Source: CBDCWT01 sp965223305
Lineage (GTDB): Bacteria; Planctomycetota; Planctomycetia; Pirellulales; Pirellulaceae
NCBI GenBank assembly: GCA_965223305.1
Contig: CBDCWT010000036.1
Span: forward strand, 1-64,000
DNA: 64,000 bases
Direction of reading: 5' to 3'
The position numbers and the translations under genes were made by a program. Below the pieces are notes generated by a model, which was not told the origin of the DNA, did not search any database, and saw only the letters and a program-made list of their open reading frames with translations. Shown in pieces: positions 44,234 to 53,880 of this stretch (the stretch's first letter is position 1; each line of letters starts with the position of its first letter).

Positions 44234-45355
44234 ATGAGAACTCGGCTTGTTCTGCACGTCTTGTTGTTTGCTGTCCTAGCGTGGCCTCTTCCGGCGGCCG
44301 TGGCTGGACCACCGTGGGCGTCTCTGTTGCCGTTCCGGCGTGTTGAAGCCAAGCCGGAAGTTGGCTACGAACTGACCGAGAAAGACGGTCCTTGGCTGAT
44401 CTTGGCGGCCAATTTTTCTGGCGACGGAGCTGAGTCGCAGGCCCAAGAGCTCGTTCATGAACTCCGCCGACGTTTTCGGTTGCCGGCCTATATCCACCGC
44501 CAGCATTTCGACTTCTCAGACGGAATCGACCAAGTTTCCTACACGCAGCCGCACAAACGCAGGCGCTACAACCAGGCCGCGCAGTACGACGCGATTGCGG
44601 TGCTGGTAGGTGACTTTGCCGACATCAACGACGCCGACCTCGCCAAGACGCTTGACAAGATCAAGTACGCACGTCCTGACTGTCTCGACTTGGAGAAAAG
44701 AGAAACGTCGACTCAGAGATTCGCGGGCCTGCGGGAACTGTATCGCAAGATGAACCGTGATGAGTCGAAGCGGCGAAGAGGACCTATGGGAACTGCCTTC
44801 GCCACGCGTAACCCGCTGCTACCCCAAGAGTACTTCACTCAAGGGGGGCTGGATCCGTTCGTGGCCAGCTTGAATCGGCGTGTGAAGTTCTCGCTGTTAG
44901 ACAACCCTGGCAAGTTCACGGTGAAGGTCGCCACATTCCGTGGGGACTCGACGATCAATATGAGCAAGATCGCGGAGCTCGAGGCGACGGGCGAGGTCTC
45001 GGATAAACTGGAGGTGGCTGCTGAGCAAGCACATCGGCTGACGATGGCACTTCGGAAACGGAAGGTGGAAGCGTACGAGTACCACGACCGGCATGAGAGC
45101 CTGGTGACGATTGGCAGTTTCGAGTCCGAAGGGGTCCCTCTTTCGAACGGCACGATTGACATCAACCCCGAGATGCTGAGCATCATGCAGAAGTACGGTG
45201 CGGCGAAACGCAGTATTCCGGGCCTCTCGGAAGTAGGTCTGCAGCCCCGCACGCTCGAGGGGATCCCGTTTGATATTCAGCCGTATCCGATGGCTGTCCC
45301 TCGTCGCTCCTCCTCAATCGGAGCTGCTTACTCGCGCCGAGGGCTGTTTCGCTGA
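44234..45355 (+). CDS. Hypothetical secreted protein
   Basis: 373 aa with a strong signal peptide (MRTRLVLHVLLFAVLAWPLP, cleavage near AVAG) and GGAG 9 bases before the ATG. It contains two SPOR-like or flavodoxin-like segments, GPWLILAANFSGDGAESQAQ with ELVHELRRRFRLPAYIHRQ, and KFTVKVATFRGDSTINM with AEQAHRLTMALRKRKVEAYE. Both look like planctomycete-specific versions of sporulation-related repeat folds. Function is unknown. Confidence 0.75.
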   Translation: MRTRLVLHVLLFAVLAWPLPAAVAGPPWASLLPFRRVEAKPEVGYELTEKDGPWLILAANFSGDGAESQAQELVHELRRRFRLPAYIHRQHFDFSDGIDQVSYTQPHKRRRYNQAAQYDAIAVLVGDFADINDADLAKTLDKIKYARPDCLDLEKRETSTQRFAGLRELYRKMNRDESKRRRGPMGTAFATRNPLLPQEYFTQGGLDPFVASLNRRVKFSLLDNPGKFTVKVATFRGDSTINMSKIAELEATGEVSDKLEVAAEQAHRLTMALRKRKVEAYEYHDRHESLVTIGSFESEGVPLSNGTIDINPEMLSIMQKYGAAKRSIPGLSEVGLQPRTLEGIPFDIQPYPMAVPRRSSSIGAAYSRRGLFR

Positions 45356-45419
45356 GCGAGGCTGACGCCGGCCGGTGGACTACTCGACCGCGACAGGTCC
45401 CCGTTGCTATGCTCAAGGT

Positions 45420-46037
45420 ATGGCAACGCATCGACTCGTCTTAGGAACTCATAATCGGAAAAAGGGAGTTGAGCTGGCAGAGCTGCTGGCTCCGCACGGT
45501 GTCCGATTGTGCACTCTGGCCGACTTTGACAATCCGCTGAGCGTCGAGGAGACCGGCGATTCTTTCGCCGCCAACGCGATCCTCAAAGCCACTCAGCAAG
45601 CCTCTCATCTCGGTGAGTGGGTGCTTGGCGAGGACAGTGGGTTATCGGTCAATGCGCTAGGAGGGGCGCCTGGCATCTACTCGGCGCGATATGCTGGTGA
45701 ACGGGCCGACGATGATCGCAACAACCGGCGTCTGCTCGACGAATTGCAAGAGACGCCTGGCGAGCAAAGGCAGGCTCACTACGTTTGCCACACTGCTCTA
45801 GCCGATCCAACTGGTACTGTACGTGCCCAAAGCGAGGCGCGCTGTTATGGACGGATCCGATTTGAACCCGCCGGATCGGGTGGATTCGGCTATGATCCAT
45901 TGTTTGAAATCGTGGAGTACCATCGGACGTTTGCAGAGTTAGGAGGCGTGGTCAAGTCGGTGCTGAGCCACCGTTCAAGAGCGCTACGGGCGATGACATC
46001 CAGGCTGCTTGCGACTTTGCGCGACGGTGGCCCTTAG
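45420..46037 (+). CDS. rdgB: XTP/dITP pyrophosphatase (RdgB/HAM1)
   Basis: 205 aa, the usual length. It hydrolyses non-canonical purine triphosphates. Motifs: LVLGTHNRKKGVELAELL at the N-terminus, VEETGDSFAANAILKA, VLGEDSGLSVNALGGAPGIY with SARYAG, and GSGGFGYDPLFE with SHRSRALRAM at the C-terminus. ATG 45420 was chosen since the family starts a few residues before the T-x-N-xx-K motif. Confidence 0.96.
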   Translation: MATHRLVLGTHNRKKGVELAELLAPHGVRLCTLADFDNPLSVEETGDSFAANAILKATQQASHLGEWVLGEDSGLSVNALGGAPGIYSARYAGERADDDRNNRRLLDELQETPGEQRQAHYVCHTALADPTGTVRAQSEARCYGRIRFEPAGSGGFGYDPLFEIVEYHRTFAELGGVVKSVLSHRSRALRAMTSRLLATLRDGGP

Positions 46038-46091
46038 TGAGTTGGACCGGGCCCCGTGTGGTCACGGCAGAAGCACAGCGCGGCGCAACTA

Positions 46092-46133
46092 AAGTCCCTT
46101 CTCCCCACCGGGGAGAAGGTGGCCGGATGCGCA
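46092..46133. repeat. Fragment of composite repeat
   Basis: CCTTCTCCCCACCGGGGAGA with GGTGGCCGGATGCG, the same palindromic module as at 15165. It lies in the gap between rdgB and the amidohydrolase gene. Confidence 0.75.
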
Positions 46134-46207
46134 CGACGCGAAGACTTTGACCGCTAGTAGTACGGAGACCTTCAGGAGTAATCCGGTTTTATCACAAGAG
46201 GTTGGCG

Positions 46208-47548
46208 ATGATTCCAGACCGACGAATACGAACGGCGTGCGGGCTCTGGCTGGTCGTGGCCGTATCATCGGCAGCTGGGCAGACCAGCACGGCGGCGGCA
46301 GAGGCACGCGATGCACGCATCGTGACTTGGGTTGCGGCTAACTTAGATCCGCTACTCGAGCTGTACCGCCATTTTCATTCACACCCGGAGCTGTCGCTTC
46401 ACGAGCGACAAACAGCAGCTCGACTGGCTGAAGAACTACGCTCTGCGGGTGCTGCCGTCGAAGTAGGAATTGGCGGACACGGCGTGGTGGCCTTGATTCG
46501 CAACGGCGACGGCCCCACGGTCATGATTCGCACTGATCTCGATGCGCTCCCAGTTACCGAGCAAACCGAGTTGGCGTACGCGTCAAAGGTCAGGGTTACG
46601 AACGATGCCGGTGCAGAAGTCGGGGTCATGCATGCCTGTGGTCACGACGTGCACATTACGAACTTGATCGGTGTGGCCCGCTGTTTGGCGGAGCTACGCG
46701 GACAGTGGTCGGGAACAGTGATGTTCATTGGCCAACCGGCCGAGGAGCGGGGAGCGGGTGCCAAAGCGATGCTCGACGACGGCCTGTTCGAGCGATTTCC
46801 GCGGCCTGACTTCGCCATTGCTTTGCATGTCGATTCGTCGCTGGCAGCGGGAAGCGTCGGCTATCGTGCGGGCTACTCGCTTGCCAACGTCGACAGCGTC
46901 GACGTTAAGATTCGTGGTAAAGGCGGTCACGGTGCCTATCCGCACGCCACAATCGACCCCATCGTTCAAGCTGCCCAGCTGGTGCTGGCGCTGCAGACGA
47001 TTGTCAGCCGCGAGGTCAAGCCGATCGAGCCGGCGGTAATCACAGTGGGTTCGATCCACGGAGGAACCAAGCACAACATTATTGGCAACGAGTGTGACTT
47101 GCAAATCACGGTGAGAAGTTACTCGGACGCGGTTCGCCAGCAGCTGTTGGATGGAATCAAACGAAAGGCCAAGGCGGTGGCGATGGGTGCTGGAGCGCCG
47201 GAGCCCACCGTTACGATTTCCGAAGGGACCCCTTCGATGTTCAACGACCCCGACCTGGCCCGCCGGTTGGATAAGGTATTTCGCCGCGTCTTAGGCGACG
47301 AGCAAGTTGCTCAGTCAGAACCGTCGATGGGGGGCGAAGATTTCAGCCAGTACGGACGGGCCGGAGTTCCCGCGTTGATGTTTCGACTAGGCGCGGTTGA
47401 ACAGCGACGTCTCGACCGCTATGCAGAACTAGGAGCCACTCCGCCTTCGCTGCATTCACCGCGCTTCTACCCGGACATCGAGACTGCGCTTCCCACCGGC
47501 ATTGTTGCGATGACAGCCGCTGCCATCGACCTGCTACAACATGATTGA
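46208..47548 (+). CDS. Secreted M20-family amidohydrolase
   Basis: 446 aa of the IAA-amino acid/hippurate hydrolase type. Hydrophobic signal-like segment about 11-28. Metal-site motifs: MHACGHDVH, IGQPAEERGAG, HVDSSLAAG and MGGEDFSQY. A dimerisation domain lies between (KIRGKGGHGAYPHATIDPIV). HACGHDVH supplies a conserved Cys and His ligands. It presumably cleaves N-acyl amino acids outside the cytoplasm. ATG 46208 or the TTG 6 bases upstream may be the start. The next gene begins 26 bases after the stop. Confidence 0.92.
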   Translation: MIPDRRIRTACGLWLVVAVSSAAGQTSTAAAEARDARIVTWVAANLDPLLELYRHFHSHPELSLHERQTAARLAEELRSAGAAVEVGIGGHGVVALIRNGDGPTVMIRTDLDALPVTEQTELAYASKVRVTNDAGAEVGVMHACGHDVHITNLIGVARCLAELRGQWSGTVMFIGQPAEERGAGAKAMLDDGLFERFPRPDFAIALHVDSSLAAGSVGYRAGYSLANVDSVDVKIRGKGGHGAYPHATIDPIVQAAQLVLALQTIVSREVKPIEPAVITVGSIHGGTKHNIIGNECDLQITVRSYSDAVRQQLLDGIKRKAKAVAMGAGAPEPTVTISEGTPSMFNDPDLARRLDKVFRRVLGDEQVAQSEPSMGGEDFSQYGRAGVPALMFRLGAVEQRRLDRYAELGATPPSLHSPRFYPDIETALPTGIVAMTAAAIDLLQHD

Positions 47549-47573
47549 TGGGCAGTGTGCCGGGAGGAGGCGC

Positions 47574-47936
47574 GTGTCGCGGGCCAACTGGATCTGGTTC
47601 ATTCTCTACGTTGTCGCCATGCTGGTTGTCGCTTCGGCTTTGTCCCGGGCGCGGCAGCGTGCGATCGGCCAGCTTGCGACGAGGCAGGCGCGGACCGACT
47701 GGGAGGATTGGCAGACCGAGGCAGTCCGGCAATCAGCAGGCGATGGTCCCGTTCATCGGCGGATTTCGCGCAGCGAGGAACCTCCGGAGCTGGTGCTCTT
47801 AAGGGACCATTTCTTTACCTGCCTGGGTGGACTTTGGCTGTTTACCACGGCCCTGTTTCTGACACTCTTGTTTATGATACGTGGCGTCTCCTCAGGCCGA
47901 CGGTTTGAAGTTCACGTAGACCGTCTTTCCACGTGA
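47574..47936 (+). CDS. Small membrane protein of unknown function
   Basis: 120 aa from GTG 47574, which has GGGAGGAGG ideally spaced upstream; the ATG at 47541 overlaps the previous stop and is less convincing. Two hydrophobic helices (WIWFILYVVAMLVVASAL at 6-23 and LGGLWLFTTALFLTLLFMI) flank a hydrophilic middle. Probably co-transcribed with the amidohydrolase. Confidence 0.7.
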   Translation: MSRANWIWFILYVVAMLVVASALSRARQRAIGQLATRQARTDWEDWQTEAVRQSAGDGPVHRRISRSEEPPELVLLRDHFFTCLGGLWLFTTALFLTLLFMIRGVSSGRRFEVHVDRLST

Positions 47937-47941
47937 TCGTC

Positions 47942-48362
47942 TTTCTTCACTCTCCCCCTCGGGGAGAGTCGGCCCGAGGGGCCGGAGAGGGGGAGCCCTC
48001 GGCGGACGCTGTGCGTCGGTTTCGCTGGGGAACCGTGGGCTAACGCTCAGCGGCTGATTTTGTGTCGCGGCTCATCCTCTTGATTTTGTAGATCCTGTCA
48101 AAAGCAGAAGACAGGATTAACATGATGAGCAAGATGGAGGGGACAAGCTCCACAGCAGGATGCCCATCACACCCACCCGCGACATCCCTGCAAGATGCTC
48201 GGGAGGGCGAGGCTCCTGCCGAGCCGAGGGACATCGGAGTGACGGCTATGGTGCAGACCGTGGGGCTAACGCCCAGCGGCTGATTCGGATCGTAGCCGAA
48301 CTCGCCAGAGTTTGGCGGACTGCATGAAGCGTAAAGGCTGCACGACCCGCCAGCGGGAGGGT
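47942..48362. repeat. Composite repeat interrupted by other repeat modules
   Basis: The element starts at 47942 (CTCTCCCC/GGGGAGAG), continues to ...CAGCGGCTGATT (48059), and resumes at 48257 by repeating the same ~28 bases (ACCGTGGGCTAACGC...) before TAGCCGAACTCGCCAGAGTT and AAGCGTAAAGGCTGCACG. Between the two is a stem GATCCTGTC...GACAGGATTA and a GCGAGGCTCCTGCCGAGCCG hairpin. The gap 47937-48470 shows no gene. Confidence 0.85.
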
Positions 48363-48470
48363 CAAGTGGATGTCCTGCCTGTGCTGCTCTCCGGCAGAGC
48401 CTAGAATGTGAGTCTGAATGCGTGTGCATACGTTAAGACAAGTTGGCCATTCTTTGTACGGGTGATCGGC

Positions 48471-49984
48471 ATGACCAGTTTCAGTCCGCTCAGTTTCGTT
48501 GTTCTCCTCGCATTGCACGCTGACGCCGTCGAGCAGGGGCCTAGAGATAGTGCACCGTCCGGCTTGTCAGCGGGTGTGGCACGGGCGGATATCACTCCCC
48601 CAGTTGGTATTGCCCAAATGAACTGGGGTTCTCAATCCCACATCCTCTCTCAAGGAAATGATCCACTAGGCATGTGTGCCACGGCGTTGGTGCTCAGCGA
48701 TGGGACTACCAAGTTCGCGATGGTCGATATTGACCGTTTGTTCGTGAAAGGCTTAGAAGCGTCCATTTCGCGTGCAGCTGAGCTGACTGGCATCCCCGCC
48801 GACAACATTCGTCTGGCCGCAACCCACACGCACGCCGCCGTGAATATCTCCGCGGCGAAAGGGCCTGCGGGTCTAGATCTGAGTGACTATCAGGCGGCGG
48901 TCATGCGATACGACCAATACCTAATTGACAAGGTTGTGGGGTTGATTGTCGAGGCGAATTCCAAACTACAACCGGTGCACATCTACGGTGATCAGGGCGA
49001 AGGCAGGATTAACATCAATCGGCGGGTACGAGCCAAGGGCGAGCATCCGCCAGCCGTTGGCCGAAATCCGGCAGGATTTGTCGATCGTGATCTGATCGTC
49101 TTTCGCGTCGACGATGCGGAAGGAAATCCGATCGCGGTGCTGGTCAACTTTCCTTGCCATGGAACGGTGTTGGCCTACGAGAACAAACTGATTTCGCCCG
49201 ACTGGATCGGCATGACTCGTCGGGTGATCGAGGATGCGATGCCCACCGCGAAATGCCTGTTTTTTCAAGGTGCCGCGGGAATCAAGGCCCCATTGAAGGC
49301 TTCACAGGCGACTTGACCGTTGCTTACCGACTCGGCGCGATCCTCGGACACGGCGCAGCGTCTTTAGCGTTGGGAATTGAAACGGTTCATCGCGTGCCGA
49401 CGTTCGAAGGATTTGTCGAGTCAACTGCCTATCAGGCCAAGCAGCATTGGCGCGTCAAAGGGCCTCGAGACGGCACGCTAACCCGGCTGAGCAGGACGAT
49501 CGATCTGCCGCGGCGACGATATTCGGCAGAAGAGATTGCGGGGATGGCTTCGAGGTTGGAGGATGCGATTCGAAAATCAAAGAAAGCTCGAGCAAGCCAG
49601 GATCCTTGGAGGATCCACCAAGCTGAGGCCCGTGTTCGACGTTTTCGAGACCTGCTCACCAAATGGCGTCAACCAGTTCTCGATCAGCCGATACAGGTGC
49701 AAGTAGAAGTGTGGCGAATCGGTGAGGTAGGGATCGTCTCGATGCCAGGAGAGCCCTTTGCAGAAATCGGCGTGGCCGTGCGAGAAGCCTCGCCCTTTGC
49801 GTACACGATGTTCTGCGGATACTCCGACGGCATCGGCGGCGACTATCTGCCAATGAGCTGCGAATACGATTTTGGAGGATATGAGGTCGAGCGGACACCC
49901 TATGGAAGAAAGGCGGACGAGAAACTGATCGCCGAGACGGTTGACCTCTTGAAGACCCTTACTCCGGTATCTGCACAAGAATGA
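48471..49984 (+). pseudogene. Neutral/alkaline ceramidase-like gene with one-base deletion
   Basis: The first frame gives a signal peptide (MTSFSPLSFVVLLALHADAV), GVARADITPPVG, AATHTHAAVN and FPCHGTVLAYEN, features of the neutral-ceramidase N-terminal domain. It breaks after FFQGAAG at about 49280. One added A there gives NQGPIEGFTGDLTVAYRLG and continues to MPGEPFAEIGVAVREASPFA and YGRKADEKLIAETVDLL, about 504 aa in all. Without it the protein stops at 49316. This is either a real inactivating deletion or a sequencing error; the downstream frame shows no other lesion. Confidence 0.88.
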
Positions 49985-50014
49985 CCATCTCGGATCGAAC
50001 GGGACGAGAGCCGC

Positions 50015-51193
50015 ATGAAAATTGCACGAATCGAGACTCAGGTTTGCCATGCTCGGATGCGAAACTGGATCTTCGTAAAGGTGGTCACGGATCAGCCCGG
50101 CTTATACGGTTGGGGAGAGGCGACGCTCGAATGGCATACGCGAAGCGTGCTGGGTGCGATCGACGATCTCCAGCCACTACTCATCGGCGAAGACCCCACC
50201 GCGATCGAGAAACTCTGGCAGATGATGTGGCGGCAGCATTTCTGGCATGGCAGTGGTGTCGTGCGGTCAACAGCGATCGCGGGCATTGATCTGGCGCTTT
50301 GGGACATCCTTGGTAAGCTGCATGGCGTTCCATGCCATCAGCTATGGGGCGGACCTGTGCGAGATCATATTCGACTTTACTGTCACCTAGGTGGAGGGAA
50401 CCTCGAGAGTTTCTATGAAAGCTCGGTGGAGGATGCGAAGCTCTTTGAAGAATTGGCTCACCAGGCCGTGGCCGAGGGCTTTTCCGCATTCAAGTCGATG
50501 GCGGTTCCACCGACGATGCCTCTGGAAGGGTTGCCGCCTATCCGGGCTGCCGAAGCTTGCGTGTCGAAGATGCGTGACGCCGTCGGCGATGAGATCGACA
50601 TCATGGTCGATTGCCATGCTCGACCGTCGCCGGCGATGGGTTTGCAATTCGCGAAGGCCCTTGAGCCTTACGGACTCTACTTCTTGGAGGAACCCTGTTG
50701 GCCCGAGAACGTCGCTGGTTTGGCAGCAATCAACGCTTCTGTCAGCACACCGATCGCGACCGGCGAGCGTCTGACCCATCTGGCTGCGTTTCGCGACCTT
50801 TTCGCAGCGCGCGGCTGCGAAGTGTGCCAATTGGATCTCACGCACTGCGGAGGGTTCAGCGAGGCAAGACGCATCGCGGCTTTAGCAGACGCCTATCGCA
50901 TCGCATTGGCACCTCATAATCCTCAGGGCCCGGTCAGCACCGCCGCTTCGTTAGAGTTTGGTTTTTCCCAACCCAGCTACGTCATCTGTGAATCGGTGCA
51001 TCGTGACGTGCCGTGGCGCGACGACGTTGTCCAAGAGGGGTTCGCGATTGACCCAAAAACTCGAACGGTCACTCCCAATTCGAAACCAGGATTGGGGATC
51101 GAGATTTCCGAGTCCGAGGTCAAGAAACATCCGTTTGAACAGGAGTTGGCTCAGCGAGTCTGGTATCGAGACGGCAGCGTTGGCGACTGGTGA
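50015..51193 (+). CDS. Enolase-superfamily dehydratase (mandelate racemase / galactonate dehydratase type)
   Basis: 392 aa. N-terminal capping domain and C-terminal barrel: metal ligands in VDCHARP (Asp), FLEEPCWPEN (Glu) and IATGERL (Glu), and catalytic-region LAPHNPQGPVSTAA as in D-galactonate-dehydratase-like enzymes. It should dehydrate an acid sugar, but the substrate is uncertain. It begins 30 bases after the ceramidase-like gene and has AGAGCC near its ATG. Together with rhaA it points to sugar or polysaccharide breakdown. Confidence 0.88.
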   Translation: MKIARIETQVCHARMRNWIFVKVVTDQPGLYGWGEATLEWHTRSVLGAIDDLQPLLIGEDPTAIEKLWQMMWRQHFWHGSGVVRSTAIAGIDLALWDILGKLHGVPCHQLWGGPVRDHIRLYCHLGGGNLESFYESSVEDAKLFEELAHQAVAEGFSAFKSMAVPPTMPLEGLPPIRAAEACVSKMRDAVGDEIDIMVDCHARPSPAMGLQFAKALEPYGLYFLEEPCWPENVAGLAAINASVSTPIATGERLTHLAAFRDLFAARGCEVCQLDLTHCGGFSEARRIAALADAYRIALAPHNPQGPVSTAASLEFGFSQPSYVICESVHRDVPWRDDVVQEGFAIDPKTRTVTPNSKPGLGIEISESEVKKHPFEQELAQRVWYRDGSVGDW

Positions 51194-51206
51194 GGGCATC
51201 GGGCCG

Positions 51207-51743
51207 ATGAGTAGTTATGATGGAGTTATGTCCAGCTTGATCGATGTTGTGCCGCGGCGGTCCATACCTGAGCCCGTGCGCATCACGAATTGGCCGCTCC
51301 GCGACGATGGGGTACGAGCCTGGTTGATGGTCGGCGGCCTCGTCCTGGTCAGCGCCCTTGCCGCAGCAGTAGCCGACCGCATGCTGGTTGGATGCGTCAC
51401 CCTAGCCGCGCTGGCCCTTTCGGTGTGGCGATTGTGGTTTCCGGTTACTTTCGACTTCAGCTCGAGAGGAGTCGTGCAGACTTGCTGGAAACGCCAACGG
51501 CGAATCACCTGGTCCCAGATCCCCCGCTACGAGGTTCTTTCGCGAGGAGTGCTGTTGTCCGCAGACGAAGAACCCACGCCGTTGGCACCCCTACGGAGCA
51601 TCTATGTCGGCTGGCATGGGCAGCGAGACGAACTATTGCATTTGCTGGAGTTTTTTGTGGGTGGCCGTCTCCCCGCCGAGCAGACCTCTGCAGGTCCCGA
51701 GGCCGCGATCACTCCTACTCATGACAAGCTACAACCTCACTAA
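51207..51743 (+). CDS. Membrane protein of unknown function
   Basis: 178 aa with two hydrophobic segments (AWLMVGGLVLVSALAAAVAD and LVGCVTLAALALSVWRLWF) followed by a cytoplasmic PH-like part (FDFSSRGVVQTCWKRQRRIT, WSQIPRYEV). ATG 51207 or 51228 may start it; both are downstream of the dehydratase stop. Earlier in-frame codons overlap that gene and are rejected. Confidence 0.65.
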   Translation: MSSYDGVMSSLIDVVPRRSIPEPVRITNWPLRDDGVRAWLMVGGLVLVSALAAAVADRMLVGCVTLAALALSVWRLWFPVTFDFSSRGVVQTCWKRQRRITWSQIPRYEVLSRGVLLSADEEPTPLAPLRSIYVGWHGQRDELLHLLEFFVGGRLPAEQTSAGPEAAITPTHDKLQPH

Positions 51744-51870
51744 GCTCAGAACTGAGTTCTTCGCGGCTCGCAAATCAACGACTTACGTCGCTGATTTGGC
51801 ATCACATCCCTGTGATGCAGCAGGCGCGTTGAGAAAATCAACAGACTGCTAGCCGTCGTGTTTGCCGGAG

Positions 51871-52872
51871 TTATTCGTCCGCCTTAAAACAGGCGACGGG
51901 ATGCGGCGCTCCTTCAAGCTGTGGAACTGCCGTGCGGCAGGCAGGTTCTACGAGACAACATCGGTCGGCGAAAGCACACCCCGTGTAAAGCTGATCCGGC
52001 GACGGAATCTCTCCTTCCAGTCGAATTCGTTGTTGCTGATCGATCCGTTGAGGATCGGGGATGGGGGCCGCTGACAGCAACGCCTGGGTGTAGGGATGAC
52101 GGGGATTGCTATACAGCTGGTTGGACTCCGCCAGCTCGACGATGCGACCCAGGTACATCACGCCTACCCAATCGGCGATGTGCCGGACAATCGCCAGGTC
52201 GTGGGCAATAAACACATAGGCGATTCCCAAGTCCTGTTGTAGTTGCGTCAGTAGATTGACTACCTGCGCCTGGATGGAGACGTCCAATGCTGAGACTGGT
52301 TCATCGCAAACGATCAACTTCGGTTGGACCGCTAGTGCACGTGCGATACCGATTCGTTGCCGCTGCCCACCCGAGAATTCGTGTGGGTATCGATTGAGAA
52401 ACTTGGGGTCGAGACCTACCAAATCCATCAACCGCATGGCTTCGAGTTTTTGCAGCTGGGGAGGCTGCAGACGAAAAATCTGCATCGGCTCGCGGATGAT
52501 GTTCCCCACCGTCATGCGCGGATTCAGCGAAGCGAAGGGATCCTGGAAGATCATCTGAATCTCGCGGCGAAATGGTAGCATCTTGTCGGTAGACAGGTTG
52601 TCGATCCGCTGCCCTTCAAAGTGGATGCTGCCGCCGGTCGGACGGACGAGGTTGACGATGGCGCGGGCTGTGGTGGACTTGCCGCAGCCGGATTCGCCGA
52701 CGATCCCCAGCGTCTGGCCCGGCTGGACCGTGAAGCTGACGCCATCTACGGCACGTATCAGGGCACGGGCTTGCTTGAGGAATCCGCTCCTGCGCACCGG
52801 GAAGTGAACTTGGAGGTCCTGGACCTGCAGCAGCGGCGGCGCTGGGGAGGCATGGCCGTTCGGTGGGATCAT
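51871..52872 (-). CDS. oppF: Oligopeptide ABC transporter ATP-binding protein (OppF/DppF)
   Basis: 333 aa from ATG 52872, which overlaps the OppD stop by 4 bases. Walker A GESGCGKST, signature FSGGQRQRIGIARAL, Walker B KLIVCDEPVSALD, and the C-terminal oligopeptide motif FADRCC for the CxxC-like iron-sulfur segment of this subfamily. An in-frame extension to 53085 would overlap oppD and is rejected. It works with OppD as a heterodimer driving OppBC. Confidence 0.94.
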   Translation of the reverse strand: MIPPNGHASPAPPLLQVQDLQVHFPVRRSGFLKQARALIRAVDGVSFTVQPGQTLGIVGESGCGKSTTARAIVNLVRPTGGSIHFEGQRIDNLSTDKMLPFRREIQMIFQDPFASLNPRMTVGNIIREPMQIFRLQPPQLQKLEAMRLMDLVGLDPKFLNRYPHEFSGGQRQRIGIARALAVQPKLIVCDEPVSALDVSIQAQVVNLLTQLQQDLGIAYVFIAHDLAIVRHIADWVGVMYLGRIVELAESNQLYSNPRHPYTQALLSAAPIPDPQRIDQQQRIRLEGEIPSPDQLYTGCAFADRCCLVEPACRTAVPQLEGAPHPVACFKADE

Positions 52873-53870
52873 CGGTCGGCCTCCCGTTCTCTCAGCTGTT
52901 GAAGATCGACGAAACATGCGAAGTCCCCGCCATCGGGACGATCGACTGGCAGCGGATCCTCGCGCTGGCAGCGCGGGAGCCGATAGCTGCAACGCTCGGC
53001 GAAAGCGCAACCGGGCGGTATCTTCGCCATGTCCGGAGGTTGGCCTGGAATCGCGTGGAGTTGGTCGCTGGTCTCTCGATCCCATCGTGGAATCGACTCG
53101 AGCAGACCAAGCGTATAGGGATGATGTGGCGCGGCGAACAGGCGTCCGACATCCGCTCGTTCGACAATTCGGCCACCGTACATGACCAACACGCGATGGC
53201 AGCTATTTGCCACCACGCCGAGGTCGTGGGTGATCAGGATGATCGCCGTTCCTTCGGCTTCCTGAAGCTCGTGCATCAGTTCCAGGATTTGCGCCTGGAT
53301 GGTAACGTCCAGAGCAGTCGTCGGCTCGTCAGCGATGAGCACGTCGGGTTTGCAGAGCAATGCCATGGCGATCATGACTCGCTGCCGCATGCCGCCCGAG
53401 AATTGATGCGGATAGTCGAAAATCCGCCGATCGGCAGAGGGAATACCAACTCGTTCAAGCATTTCGATGGCGTGCCGGCGGGCCTGCCGCGGATCGTGAC
53501 CGAGATGGAGCATCGTGACTTCTGTCAGCTGCTCTTCGATCGTCAAGAACGGATTGAGTGCGGTCATGGGATCCTGAAAGATCATGGCGATGCGATTGCC
53601 CCGGATCTCCGCCAGCTGCTGCTTTGCCAACGTAAGCAGATCTCGGTCGTCGTAGATCGCTTTTCCTGAGACGACCTTGCCGGGAGGGCGGGGTATCAAA
53701 CCCATGATCGCCAGGTTGGTGACTGACTTTCCCGATCCTGATTCTCCGACGATTCCCAGTGTTTCGCCGCGGGCCAAGTCGAACGAGATACCCCTTACGG
53801 CGCGAACTACGCCATCGTCTGTATGGAACTCGACGCCCAAGTTCTCGACTTCCAACAGTGGCTTGCTCAT
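52869..53870 (-). CDS. oppD: Oligopeptide ABC transporter ATP-binding protein (OppD/DppD)
   Basis: 333 aa. Walker A GESGSGKSV, Q loop MIFQDPMTALNPF, signature FSGGMRQRVMIAMAL, Walker B DVLIADEPTTALD, and C-terminal FAERCSYRLPRCQ. It follows oppC by 10 bases. Confidence 0.95.
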   Translation of the reverse strand: MSKPLLEVENLGVEFHTDDGVVRAVRGISFDLARGETLGIVGESGSGKSVTNLAIMGLIPRPPGKVVSGKAIYDDRDLLTLAKQQLAEIRGNRIAMIFQDPMTALNPFLTIEEQLTEVTMLHLGHDPRQARRHAIEMLERVGIPSADRRIFDYPHQFSGGMRQRVMIAMALLCKPDVLIADEPTTALDVTIQAQILELMHELQEAEGTAIILITHDLGVVANSCHRVLVMYGGRIVERADVGRLFAAPHHPYTLGLLESIPRWDRETSDQLHAIPGQPPDMAKIPPGCAFAERCSYRLPRCQREDPLPVDRPDGGDFACFVDLQQLREREADR

Positions 53871-53880
53871 GTTGACACAA

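Noticed and set aside
52873..53085. 71-residue N-terminal extension of OppF
   Set aside because: It overlaps oppD by more than 200 bases; ATG 52872 gives a 4-base overlap and the usual family N-terminus.
52863..53669. Plus-strand open frame of 268 codons
   Set aside because: It is the antisense shadow of oppD.
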